NCBI GenBank assembly: GCA_963728535.1
Contig: CAVSKK010000001.1
Span: 620,001-684,000, forward strand
Source: VAXT01 sp963728535
GTDB taxonomy: Bacteria; Actinomycetota; Thermoleophilia; Gaiellales; Gaiellaceae
Length of the DNA stretch: 64,000 nt
Direction of reading: 5' to 3'
Shown here: in pieces, positions 1-7,033 of the stretch
Layout: each line of letters starts with the position of its first letter
Position numbering within the stretch: the first letter of the stretch is position 1
Program-made: the position numbers and the translations under genes
Notes under the pieces: model-generated
Seen by the model: only the letters and a program-made list of their open reading frames with translations
Database searches by the model: none
What the model was told of the DNA's origin: nothing

Positions 1-644
1 GTGATGATCAGGTTGAAAGCGATCAGTCCGAAGGCCTGCCCGCCGAGCACGTAGTTGCGCTGCGCCTCGAGGACGAGGGCAGCGCCGAGGATCCCGAAGA
101 TCGCACCGGAGGCGCCGACGGTGATCGCGTTCGGGCTCAAGAGGAGCGCTCCGGCCGAGCCCGCGAGCCCCGAAACGATGTAGAGCGCCAGGAAGCGTCC
201 GCGACCGATCGCCTGCTCGACTGCGGCGCCGACGATCCAGAGGATGAGCATGTTCATCGCGAGATGGATCAGGCTCGCGTGCAGGAAGGCCGCGGTGATC
301 AGCCGGTACCACTCGCCCTGGTCGAGCCCGCCCGGAATGTAGAGCGCCCATCTGACGAAGAGCGTGCCCGAGACCTGGTTCAGGCTCGAGCCCTGGGCGA
401 GGTTGACGAAGAAGACGAGGACGTTGAGCGCGATCAACGCTTTCGTGACGAGCGCGCCCGTGCCCTCGAAGGCCGCGCGGCGAACACCCTTGGTGACTCG
501 CGCCGTGCCCTGCGCGCGCCCGGCGTGCTCGGGACACCGGATCCCGACGGGCGCGAAGACCATGCAGTCCGGGCAGATCCCGCGCCCGCACTCGGAGCAC
601 GACACGCCGGTTTCCCGGTTCGGGTGCCGGTAACAGTGCATCAT
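1..644 (-). CDS. Rhomboid-family intramembrane serine protease, C-terminus outside window
   Basis: Read from the start at 644, the N-terminus is a small zinc-binding module (C-Y-R-H-P, then C-S-E-C-G, C-P-D-C and C-P-E-H) of the kind found on actinobacterial rhomboids. A hydrophobic multi-pass domain follows. It contains H-L-A-M-N, the oxyanion-region motif, and G-A-S-G-A-I-F-G (near 100-125), which carries the catalytic serine of the GxSG motif. The family cuts transmembrane substrates within the membrane. Two ATGs stand in tandem (642-644 and 639-641); the first is preceded by a GAGG-type site. The gene is divergent from comB and probably shares its promoter. The C-terminal helices, including the catalytic His, lie beyond position 1. 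Confidence 0.9.
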   Translation of the reverse strand, partial: MMHCYRHPNRETGVSCSECGRGICPDCMVFAPVGIRCPEHAGRAQGTARVTKGVRRAAFEGTGALVTKALIALNVLVFFVNLAQGSSLNQVSGTLFVRWALYIPGGLDQGEWYRLITAAFLHASLIHLAMNMLILWIVGAAVEQAIGRGRFLALYIVSGLAGSAGALLLSPNAITVGASGAIFGILGAALVLEAQRNYVLGGQAFGLIAFNLII

Positions 645-661
645 CGCCTCGGCCACGGCGG

Positions 662-668
662 TAGCGTA
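662..668. promoter_or_regulatory. Symmetric -10 heptamer TAGCGTA, shared divergent promoter candidate
   Basis: TAGCGT on the plus strand lies 9 nt before comB. The same heptamer read on the minus strand gives TACGCT, 18 nt before the first rhomboid ATG. It is the only TANNNT-like hexamer I noticed between the two genes. Assignment as a promoter is inference. Confidence 0.4.
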
Positions 669-676
669 GTGGCGAG

Positions 677-1363
677 ATGCGCGTCCACGTCGCGTTCACA
701 CCTGCGGAGGCGGCCAGCGCACCGGTAGGGATCGTCGTGGACGTCCTCCGGGCGACTTCGACCATCGCCCAGGCGCTGGCCTCGGGCTACGAGCGGGTGT
801 ACAGCTGCGCCGAGATCGAGGCGGCGCTTGCGTTGCGCGAGGAGTTGGGCGAGGGGCTGCTCGGCGGTGAGCGCAATGCCGTGCAAATCGAGGGCTTCGA
901 CGTCGGGGCTTCTCCGCGGGAGTTCGTCGGCGAGCCGCGGGCGAAGACGGTGATCTTCTCAACCACGAACGGGACGCGCGCCATCGTCCAGGCTGCTGCG
1001 CTGTGCGAGGAGGTGCTCCTCGGGAGCCTCCTCAATCTGGACGCCGTCGCTGCAGCCGCTCGCGAGCGCGGGAAGGACGTGGAGATCCTCTGCGCCGGGT
1101 TCCAGGGCACCTTCGCGATCGACGACGCGTACTGCGCCGGACGCATCGTCCAGCTCCTCGACAGCGAGGCAACCGACTCCTCGAAGGCTGCGGAGGCGAT
1201 CGCCCGCGCCTGGCCCGACGCGCATGAAGGTCTCCTGGCGCGAACCTACGGCCCACCCCGCATGGAGGAGGACATCGCGTTCTGTGCCCAGGTGAGCCTG
1301 CTCGACGTCGTTCCGCGGCTCAGCCGGATGGTTCAAGGAGCCGCCGAGATCACCTCGGAGTAA
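677..1363 (+). CDS. comB: 2-phosphosulfolactate phosphatase family protein (ComB)
   Basis: A 228-residue protein with ComB-family signatures: V-D-V-L-R-A-T-S-T at residues 21-29, a G-F-D-V-G-A-S-P segment, T-T-N-G-T near residue 95, and C-A-G-F-Q-G-T-F..D-D near residue 140. ComB hydrolyses 2-phosphosulfolactate with Mg2+, a step first described in coenzyme M synthesis. Many bacteria without coenzyme M carry a homologue of unknown substrate, so the reaction here is a family assignment. Length matches the family. The 3' end overlaps the convergent MFS gene by 31 nt. Confidence 0.88.
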   Translation: MRVHVAFTPAEAASAPVGIVVDVLRATSTIAQALASGYERVYSCAEIEAALALREELGEGLLGGERNAVQIEGFDVGASPREFVGEPRAKTVIFSTTNGTRAIVQAAALCEEVLLGSLLNLDAVAAAARERGKDVEILCAGFQGTFAIDDAYCAGRIVQLLDSEATDSSKAAEAIARAWPDAHEGLLARTYGPPRMEEDIAFCAQVSLLDVVPRLSRMVQGAAEITSE

Positions 1364-2595
1364 TGCGTCGCCGTTGTCCCATCGTCTGCGCCTGAACGGA
1401 AGTTCCGGACGCTCGGCACCGACAGGACGGCGATCGTGGTGACGACGATCCAGGCAGCGCCGATCCAGAGCGATGTCGAGATCCCGATCCTGTCGGCCAC
1501 GGGCCCCGCGATCGCATAACCGGCCGGGAGGAAGATCATCGCGCCCATCCAGTTGTAGGCGCTGACCCGCGAGATCTTGTCCCGCGCGATTGTCGACTGG
1601 AGCGAGGTGTCCCAGACGACGGTGCCGTAGGAGAAGGCAAAGCCGGCGAGCACCGCGGCGGCGGCGATCGCAAACACGGGCGCCCGGAGCGCGAGCATTA
1701 CGCACTGGAGCGCGGTGACCATGAAGAGCGCCCCGATCGTGAACATCGGTCTGCGGGGCCGCAGCCGCAGCCCGGCGAGCCCGCCGGCGAGCGAGCCGAT
1801 CGCCTCTCCGGTCACGATCACGGCCCAGGCGGAGGCGCCGCCGAGGTCCTGCTTCGCCACGTAGGGCCCGAGCACGAAGAACGGGGCGTAGGTGACGAGG
1901 AAGTAGAGCGAGATCCACGAGGTCAACAGCCAGACCCAGGTGTGCTCGGTGAACGCCTGCCAGCCCTCGCGCAGCTCGTGGACGAGGTTCGTCGCGGCGG
2001 CGGTCGCTCTGCGGGGGAGGTGCATCATCGCGAGGAGTAGCGCGCTCACTCCGTAGGTCGCTCCGTCGAGCAGGAGCGCGTAACCGGAGCCGACGGTCGC
2101 CACGAGCGTTCCTCCGACGGCGGCTCCGAGCGGGAAGGCGGCGTAGCGGGCGATCGACATGAAGCTGTTCGCCTGCTGGAGCAGCCGCTCGGGAACGGTC
2201 TCGGGAACCAGCCCCGTTGACGCGGGCGAGTAGAACGCGACGGCGGCGCCGCCCACCGCCTGGAGTGCGATCAGCTCCCACACCTGGGCGTGCCCGCTGA
2301 CGAGCAGCGCGCCCATCGTGACCCGGACGCAGAGGCTCGCCACGTCGGAGCCGATCATCACGAGGCGGCGCGGCAGCCGGTCGGCGACGACGCCGCCGAC
2401 GAGCAGGGCCGAGATCTGCGCCAGCGTCCAGGCGGCGAAGGCGAGCCCGACCTCGGTCGCCGAGCCTCCGAGCCCGAGCACCGCGAAGGCGACCGCGATC
2501 GGCGCGAGGTTCGTCCCGAAGAACGAGATCGTCCGTGCCGCAAACAGGTAGCGGAAGTTCCGCTCTCTGAGAACGCTCACGTGCAGATCATCCAA
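1333..2595 (-). CDS. MFS transporter, exporter type
   Basis: A 420-residue, twelve-helix major facilitator. The first helix region F-R-Y-L-F-A-A-R-T-I-S is typical of the EntS/MFS_3 exporter group. The loop between helices 2 and 3 has G-G-V-V-A-D-R-L-P-R-R (motif A). It probably exports a small molecule by proton antiport; the substrate cannot be told from sequence. The start is TTG at 2595. It ends 31 nt inside the convergent comB gene. It follows the GNAT gene by 29 nt on the same strand and may be read through from the padR-GNAT unit. Confidence 0.85.
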   Translation of the reverse strand: MDDLHVSVLRERNFRYLFAARTISFFGTNLAPIAVAFAVLGLGGSATEVGLAFAAWTLAQISALLVGGVVADRLPRRLVMIGSDVASLCVRVTMGALLVSGHAQVWELIALQAVGGAAVAFYSPASTGLVPETVPERLLQQANSFMSIARYAAFPLGAAVGGTLVATVGSGYALLLDGATYGVSALLLAMMHLPRRATAAATNLVHELREGWQAFTEHTWVWLLTSWISLYFLVTYAPFFVLGPYVAKQDLGGASAWAVIVTGEAIGSLAGGLAGLRLRPRRPMFTIGALFMVTALQCVMLALRAPVFAIAAAAVLAGFAFSYGTVVWDTSLQSTIARDKISRVSAYNWMGAMIFLPAGYAIAGPVADRIGISTSLWIGAAWIVVTTIAVLSVPSVRNFRSGADDGTTATHYSEVISAAP

Positions 2596-2624
2596 GACGA
2601 CCGGTACGCGAAGCCGGGCGAGCT

Positions 2625-3104
2625 CTAGGTCTCCAAGACGTAGAGCGCTTCCTCGATCTCTTCACCAAGCCGCTCGTCGAACTCGGTCTCGCGGCCCACG
2701 AGCGTGAACCCGCACTTCTCGAGCACCCGCATCGAGCCGACGTTGCTCGTCGCGACATAGGCGTGGAGAGGACGCTCGGTGACCTCGGCGAGCAGCTCGG
2801 CAAGAGCCCTGGTGGCGACGCCCTGGCCCCAGAATTCTCTGCCGATCCAGTAGCCCACCAGGCGCTTGCCGCCCCGATCGAACATCAAGAGGTTCCCGGC
2901 GACCTCACCCTCGAAGAGGATCGTCTTCTGCGTCGAGGCGTCGTCGGCGAGGATCTTCTGCCAATGAGCCGTGAAGGCTTCCTCGTCTCTGGCCGGCATC
3001 TTTGCCATGTCCATCGCTTCCGGATCTCGCTGATGCTCGAAGAAGACCGGGATGTCGGTTTCGATTACGTCGCGGATCACGCTCACGGTCGAATGTTCCC
3101 TCAT
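2625..3104 (-). CDS. GNAT-family N-acetyltransferase
   Basis: A 159-residue GNAT protein resembling the RimJ/RimL-like group: V-G-Y-W-I-G-R-E-F-W-G-Q-G-V-A-T contains the Q/RxxGxG/A acetyl-CoA-binding loop, followed by N-V-G-S-M-R-V-L-E-K-C-G-F in motif B. It would transfer an acetyl group from acetyl-CoA to an amine of a small molecule or protein. The start at 3104 is set by a 4-nt ATGA overlap with the end of padR, which implies translational coupling. A longer reading frame exists upstream but would lie inside padR. Confidence 0.88.
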   Translation of the reverse strand: MREHSTVSVIRDVIETDIPVFFEHQRDPEAMDMAKMPARDEEAFTAHWQKILADDASTQKTILFEGEVAGNLLMFDRGGKRLVGYWIGREFWGQGVATRALAELLAEVTERPLHAYVATSNVGSMRVLEKCGFTLVGRETEFDERLGEEIEEALYVLET

Positions 3105-3649
3105 GCGTCTGACGTCTGCCCGAGCTCCCGCTCGACGTCGTCGAGCCACTCGCGCTGCGTCTCGATCATGCGCTCACCGAGGTCATGCACGAGGAGGAGG
3201 TAGCGCTCCCGGTGGGCGAGCGACTCGATCCGTTTGCGGCCCTCGGCGAGTCGCGCCTTCTGGGCATCGAGCTGGGGGCGGAGCGTGAGCAGCGTCTCGA
3301 GCAGCCGAGCGTCGTCGCCGGTGATGTCGCCTGACAGGAGCTTGGGGATCGCCTCGTTCTGGATCCGGGGCGTTGCGGGGGGCTCGAGCGTCCAGCGGCG
3401 GAGTGCGGCGAGACCCTTCTTGGTGAGCGTGTAGAAGGTCTTCTCGCGCGTCTTGCCCGGCCGCTTGACCGAGGTCACGTACCCAAGCTTCTCCAGGCGC
3501 TTCGGCTCCGCATAGAGACGGGATGGGGCAACGGCGTAGTAGAGGTCGCCGCCTCTGCGGAGCATGTCGACGAGGTCGTGCGGTGACGCACCGCCCTTAC
3601 CGATCAGGGCGAGCGTCACAAACGAGACGTTGTTCAGCCTGTCGCTCAT
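3101..3649 (-). CDS. PadR-family transcriptional regulator
   Basis: A 182-residue protein with an N-terminal winged helix (S-F-V-T-L-A-L-I-G-K-G-G-A-S-P-H-D-L; L-Y-Y-A-V-A-P-S-R-L-Y-A-E-P-K-R-L-E-K-L-G-Y-V) and a long helical C-terminal dimerisation part, as in PadR/Vir proteins. The ATG at 3649 follows AAGGAAAC. It is divergent from the flavin oxidoreductase across an 85-bp spacer with a strong promoter and a direct repeat. The simplest model is a repressor of itself, the GNAT gene and the oxidoreductase, relieved by a small-molecule ligand. Confidence 0.88.
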   Translation of the reverse strand: MSDRLNNVSFVTLALIGKGGASPHDLVDMLRRGGDLYYAVAPSRLYAEPKRLEKLGYVTSVKRPGKTREKTFYTLTKKGLAALRRWTLEPPATPRIQNEAIPKLLSGDITGDDARLLETLLTLRPQLDAQKARLAEGRKRIESLAHRERYLLLVHDLGERMIETQREWLDDVERELGQTSDA

Positions 3650-3665
3650 TCCGTTTCCTTCTCTC

Positions 3666-3714
3666 TTGACAAAGCTCCTAAAGAGAGTATATAAGACTCC
3701 GAAAGAGAGTTTAT
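3666..3714 (+). promoter_or_regulatory. Promoter and 18-bp direct-repeat operator candidate between padR and oxidoreductase
   Basis: TTGACA (3666-3671) and TATAAG (3690-3695) are 18 bp apart and drive rightward. Two near-identical 18-mers, CTCCTAAAGAGAGTATAT (3675-3692) and CTCCGAAAGAGAGTTTAT (3697-3714), start 22 bp apart, about two helical turns. They cover the spacer, the -10 and the likely start site. AT content is clearly higher than in the neighbouring sequence. PadR is the obvious candidate ligand, though a direct rather than inverted repeat is not the textbook PadR site. Confidence 0.6.
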
Positions 3715-3734
3715 CAATCCGAGAGGAGAAACGC

Positions 3735-5126
3735 GTGTCGACCATCGAACAGCCCCGAACGTTGGAGACCCTGTCCGAGCAGCTCCGAGGCGAGCTGATC
3801 ACGCCAGACCACGCCGACTACGACCAGGCGCGGCGCATCTGGAACGGCATGTTCGATCGCCGTCCGGTCGCGGTTGCGCGTGTGCAGGGTGCGGCGGACG
3901 TGGTGGCGGTTGTCGACCACGCCCGCGAGACGGGCACCGAGCTGGCAGTGCGTGGCGGCGGCCACTCCTCGGCCGGCTACTCGACCTGCGACGACGGGAT
4001 CGTCCTCGACTTCTCTCGCATGAAGGGCGTCTGGGTCGATGCCGATGCCAAGGTCGCGCGCGCACAGGCAGGAGCGCTCTGGGGCGACCTCGATCGTGAG
4101 ACGCAGACGTACGGCCTCGCACTGCCCGGCGGCCAGATCTCTCACACCGGCATCGCCGGCCTGACGCTCGGCGGCGGAATCGGTTGGCTCTCCCGCCAGC
4201 ATGGCCTGACGATCGACAATCTGCTCTCCGTCGATCTCGTCACCGCAGACGGACGCCTAGTGACCGCGTCCGAGTCCGAAAACCCGGACCTCTTCTGGGG
4301 CCTGCGCGGAGGCTCCGGCAACTTCGGCGTCGTCGTCTCCTTCGAGTACCGCCTCCACGAGGTTGGCCCGATCGTGCTCGGAGGGCCACTCTTCTATGAC
4401 CTCGACGATGCGGATGAGGCGCTCCGGAATGCTCGTGTGTTCTGTCGAACTGCGCCCGACGAAGTCTCGCTCTGGCTCGTGCTCACACACGTGCCACCGG
4501 TCCCGCCGTTCCCCGAAGAGCGCTGGGGAGAGACCGTTCTTGCGGTTGTCCCGTTCTGCACCGACCTCGAGCGCGGGCCGGCGCTCCTCGAGCCGCTCAC
4601 CTCATTCGGGTCGCCTTTGGCAAACCTCCACGGCCCGCTCCCCTACACGGCGCTGCAGTCCGTGCTCGACGTGTTCGATCCGCACGGCAACCGGTACTGG
4701 GAGAGGGGCGACTACCTCGCCGAGCTCTCCGACGGCGCGATCGAGGCACTCGTCGCCGGCGCGCGGTCGATGAGCTCGCCCCGGAACGAGATCCTCGTTT
4801 TTCCCATGGGCGGCGCGGTCGCGCGTGTCCCGGCCGACGCCACCGCGTTCGGCGAGCGCACCGCGCCCTGGGCAGTCTGGGTCGTCAGCCAATGGACCGA
4901 CCCGGGAGAGGATGCGACGCATCGAGACTGGACACGCGCCGTCTCCGCTTCGCTCGAGCCGTGGACGACGGGCGGCGTCTACGTCAACGCGATCGGCGGC
5001 GACGTCACCGAGGCCCGGAAGCTCGCTGCCTTCGGAGGTGCCGCGAAACACAATCGGCTCCGCGAGCTCAAGCGCGCGTGGGACCCGGAGAACCTGTTCC
5101 ACTTGAATCACAACATCGCTCCTTGA
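3735..5126 (+). CDS. FAD-binding oxidoreductase, berberine-bridge-enzyme type
   Basis: A 463-residue flavoprotein with an FAD_binding_4 domain: R-G-G-G-H-S, in which H77 is the usual 8-alpha-histidyl FAD attachment residue, then G-L-T-L-G-G-G-I-G-W-L. The C-terminal BBE tail is W-D-P-E-N-L-F-H-L-N-H-N-I. The second attachment residue (Cys) of bicovalent members is not obvious; the corresponding segment reads G-G-G-I-G-W-L-S-R. The family oxidises sugars, alkaloids or phenolics with O2. The GTG start at 3735 sits behind GAGAGGAG; longer upstream starts would run through the operator. It is probably under PadR control. Confidence 0.85.
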   Translation: MSTIEQPRTLETLSEQLRGELITPDHADYDQARRIWNGMFDRRPVAVARVQGAADVVAVVDHARETGTELAVRGGGHSSAGYSTCDDGIVLDFSRMKGVWVDADAKVARAQAGALWGDLDRETQTYGLALPGGQISHTGIAGLTLGGGIGWLSRQHGLTIDNLLSVDLVTADGRLVTASESENPDLFWGLRGGSGNFGVVVSFEYRLHEVGPIVLGGPLFYDLDDADEALRNARVFCRTAPDEVSLWLVLTHVPPVPPFPEERWGETVLAVVPFCTDLERGPALLEPLTSFGSPLANLHGPLPYTALQSVLDVFDPHGNRYWERGDYLAELSDGAIEALVAGARSMSSPRNEILVFPMGGAVARVPADATAFGERTAPWAVWVVSQWTDPGEDATHRDWTRAVSASLEPWTTGGVYVNAIGGDVTEARKLAAFGGAAKHNRLRELKRAWDPENLFHLNHNIAP

Positions 5127-5132
5127 GAGGTC

Positions 5133-5169
5133 TTGACAGCGAACATACGTTCGTGTAGAACATACGTTC
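5133..5169 (+). promoter_or_regulatory. SOS promoter with two LexA boxes
   Basis: Two identical copies of GAACATACGTTC occupy 5141-5152 and 5158-5169, fitting the GAAC-N4-GTTC LexA (Cheo) box of Gram-positive and actinobacterial SOS genes. TTGACA (5133-5138) and TAGAAC (5156-5161) form a promoter with a 17-bp spacer. Box 1 lies in the spacer and box 2 covers the -10 and start region, ending 2 nt before the imuB ATG. This predicts tight DNA-damage control. Confidence 0.92.
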
Positions 5170-5170
5170 G

Positions 5171-6355
5171 ATGGTCGCATGCGTTCTGATTCCAGGCTTT
5201 GAGCTGCGCGCAGCGCTCCGTGCCCGCCCGAGGCTTGCTCTGCGTCCCGCGGCGCTTTCGCCGGCTGAGGGCGAGGAGCCGCTGCTCGGCCCGGTGACCG
5301 CTGCGGCCGAGGCGAAGGGGGTCAAGCCGGGCATGCGCATGGGGGAGGGGCTCGCGACCTGTCCCGAGCTCGTCCTCGTCGAGCAGGATCCGTCCGCGGC
5401 CATGGAGGCCTGGGAGGAGATCCTGCGGAGCCTCGAGGACTCGGGCTTCGAGGTCGAGTCGGCCGACCTCGGTTGTGTCTATTTCGAGACGCGCGGGGTC
5501 GAGCGTCTCTATGGCGGCGTTGCGGCTGCGCTCGAGCGCGCTCTCGCTGCTGTCGGTTCTGCCTGGGATCCACGCGCTGGCGCAGCCGGGCGCCGGTTTG
5601 CCGCTCTTGCAGCGGCGAACGTCGCGCGTCCCGGGCAGGTCTTGATCGTTGCCGACGAGCGCACGCGCGATTTCCTCGCGCCTCTGCCGGTCTCGCTGCT
5701 TCCCCTCGCTGAAGAGCGGCGGCGTGAGCTCGAGGAGCTCGGTGTGCGCAATGTCGGAGAGCTTGCTGGGCTGCCGGGCGGCGCCGTAGCCGAACGACTG
5801 GGGCCGGACGGGCGGCGCGCCTGGAGCCTGGCGAGAGGACGAGACCGCGGGCGCGTGCGGGGGCGAAGGACTCCTGCTGAGCTCGTCGAGACGCTTGAGT
5901 TTCCCGAGGCAATCGGGAATGAGCTCACGCTGCGGCGCGCGCTCGCGGTACTCGTCGAGCGTCTCCTCGGGCGCTCGGAGCGCGGTGAGCGCTTCCTGCG
6001 GAAGATCGCGATCTCGGCGACGCTCGTCGGCGGTGGCAGCTGGCGGCGGACGCTGACGCTGCGCGAGCCTTTCGCCGAGGCGGGACGGCTGCGGACGGCG
6101 CTTGGGCCGAAGCTTGCCGAGCTGCCCGCACCGGTGTTGAAGCTGAGGCTGGAAGTGCTCGAGCTGACGGAGTCGACGGGTCAGCAGCTGGCGCTCGTCC
6201 GCCCCGAGGGCGACGAGCTGCGCGGCCGGCTCCGAGAGGGCCTCCGACAGGTCAAGGCAAGCACCGGGGAGGGAGGTGTTTGCACGGTCGTCGAGGTAGC
6301 GCCGTGGTCTCGCATTCCAGAGCAACGCGCATTGCTCGTCGCAAGAGATGAATGA
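5171..6355 (+). CDS. imuB: ImuB-like Y-family DNA polymerase homologue
   Basis: A 394-residue protein opening with M-V-A-C-V-L-I-P-G-F, the Y-family palm start. The canonical first catalytic aspartate and the S-x-D-E motif are not preserved; the second region reads V-E-S-A-D-L-G-C-V-Y-F. That is typical of ImuB, a non-catalytic relative that links ImuA and DnaE2 to the beta clamp in mutagenic repair. Later segments (P-V-S-L-L-P, L-E-E-L-G-V-R-N-V-G-E-L-A-G-L-P) are the helix-hairpin region. The ATG is set by the promoter, since box 2 ends at 5169. dnaE2 follows downstream; no imuA is visible in the window. Confidence 0.85.
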   Translation: MVACVLIPGFELRAALRARPRLALRPAALSPAEGEEPLLGPVTAAAEAKGVKPGMRMGEGLATCPELVLVEQDPSAAMEAWEEILRSLEDSGFEVESADLGCVYFETRGVERLYGGVAAALERALAAVGSAWDPRAGAAGRRFAALAAANVARPGQVLIVADERTRDFLAPLPVSLLPLAEERRRELEELGVRNVGELAGLPGGAVAERLGPDGRRAWSLARGRDRGRVRGRRTPAELVETLEFPEAIGNELTLRRALAVLVERLLGRSERGERFLRKIAISATLVGGGSWRRTLTLREPFAEAGRLRTALGPKLAELPAPVLKLRLEVLELTESTGQQLALVRPEGDELRGRLREGLRQVKASTGEGGVCTVVEVAPWSRIPEQRALLVARDE

Positions 6356-6465
6356 CCGCCGGCGACCCAGCGGGATCCCGGATTGCAGTCGGCGGGCGGA
6401 GCCGGGCTTTGCCCGAGCGCAGCCCACGAGGTGATCGACCGCGGGAGGCAGTAAAGGAGGGGGCC

Positions 6466-6492
6466 CACGGGGGAACCCTGGGTTCCCCCGTG
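6466..6492. repeat. 27-bp perfect inverted repeat between imuB and the DUF6504 gene
   Basis: CACGGGGGAACCC, a central T, then GGGTTCCCCCGTG: 13-bp arms with no mismatch. As RNA it would form a 12-bp stem with a 3-nt loop. No T-run follows, so it is not a classic intrinsic terminator. It lies in a 170-bp spacer (6356-6525) that also has an orphan AAAGGAGG at 6454-6461 with no start at a usable distance. Confidence 0.75.
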
Positions 6493-6525
6493 CGAAGCGC
6501 GGGACGACTAAACGCTCCGCGGCCT

Positions 6526-6732
6526 GTGCTCGTCGAAACGAATTTCGACGGGACGCCGTGGGAGGTCAACCGCCGGCCGGTAGCGCTCATCCGTGAGGAG
6601 TGGCGCGTCGTCGATCGCTGGTGGACCGACGAGCCGGTGCAGCGGCGCTATTTCGACGTGGTGCTGGAGGGCGGCGAGCACGCAGTCGTCTTCTGGGACG
6701 GAGAAGGCTGGTTCAGCCAGCGCGGAGTCTGA
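6526..6732 (+). CDS. DUF6504-type small protein of the imuB-dnaE2 locus
   Basis: A 68-residue protein from GTG 6526, rich in aromatic and charged residues: P-W-E-V-N-R-R-P-V near the start, then E-E-W-R-V-V-D-R-W-W-T-D-E-P. I recognise it as the small protein often found beside imuB/dnaE2 in actinobacteria. Its role is unknown; a mutasome accessory function is inferred from position only. In-frame sequence upstream to 6352 runs through the palindrome and reads as non-protein-like, so the internal GTG is preferred. It overlaps the convergent TfoX-like gene by 20 nt. Confidence 0.7.
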   Translation: MLVETNFDGTPWEVNRRPVALIREEWRVVDRWWTDEPVQRRYFDVVLEGGEHAVVFWDGEGWFSQRGV

Positions 6733-7033
6733 TGGCGGTGTCCGCGAGCCCGGTCCACTCGTTCGCATGAGCGTAGGGCACCTGGACCCACTCCTTGAAC
6801 GGCCTGCCGTTCCTGCCGGGATCGAAGAGCTTGGCGCCGTCGAGCCCGAGAGCCTTCTCGTGCTCGGCCGGGTCCGGGAGCTTGAAGACCATCTCGCCGC
6901 TCGATTCGAGCCCGACCACCATCTTGCCGCCGGACTTGATGCACGGCATGCCCATCATCTGGCTGAGCTCGATGTTCGGGTCGCGAGCCGCCAGGTCGTC
7001 GGCGATCTCGTCGAAGCGGGCTCTCGGGTTCAT
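6713..7033 (-). CDS. TfoX N-terminal-domain-like protein
   Basis: A 106-residue protein resembling TfoX N-terminal / DUF1801-like small domains: N-terminal M-N-P-R-A-R-F-D-E-I-A, then M-M-G-M-P-C-I-K-S-G-G-K-M-V-V-G-L and F-K-L-P-D-P-A-E-H. The stand-alone domain has no established biochemical role; in TfoX proper it belongs to a competence regulator. The ATG at 7033 directly abuts the stop of the cupin gene upstream, so the two form an operon. It is antisense within the imuB-dnaE2 locus. Confidence 0.72.
   Translation of the reverse strand: MNPRARFDEIADDLAARDPNIELSQMMGMPCIKSGGKMVVGLESSGEMVFKLPDPAEHEKALGLDGAKLFDPGRNGRPFKEWVQVPYAHANEWTGLADTAIRLRAG

Noticed and set aside
959..2281. 440-codon open frame on the minus strand overlapping comB and the MFS gene
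   Set aside because: It is Arg-rich with no family features and runs out of frame through two well-supported genes; a product of high GC content.
5108..6427. 439-codon minus-strand frame opposite imuB
   Set aside because: Low-complexity R/P/A-rich shadow of imuB; it would also cover the LexA boxes.
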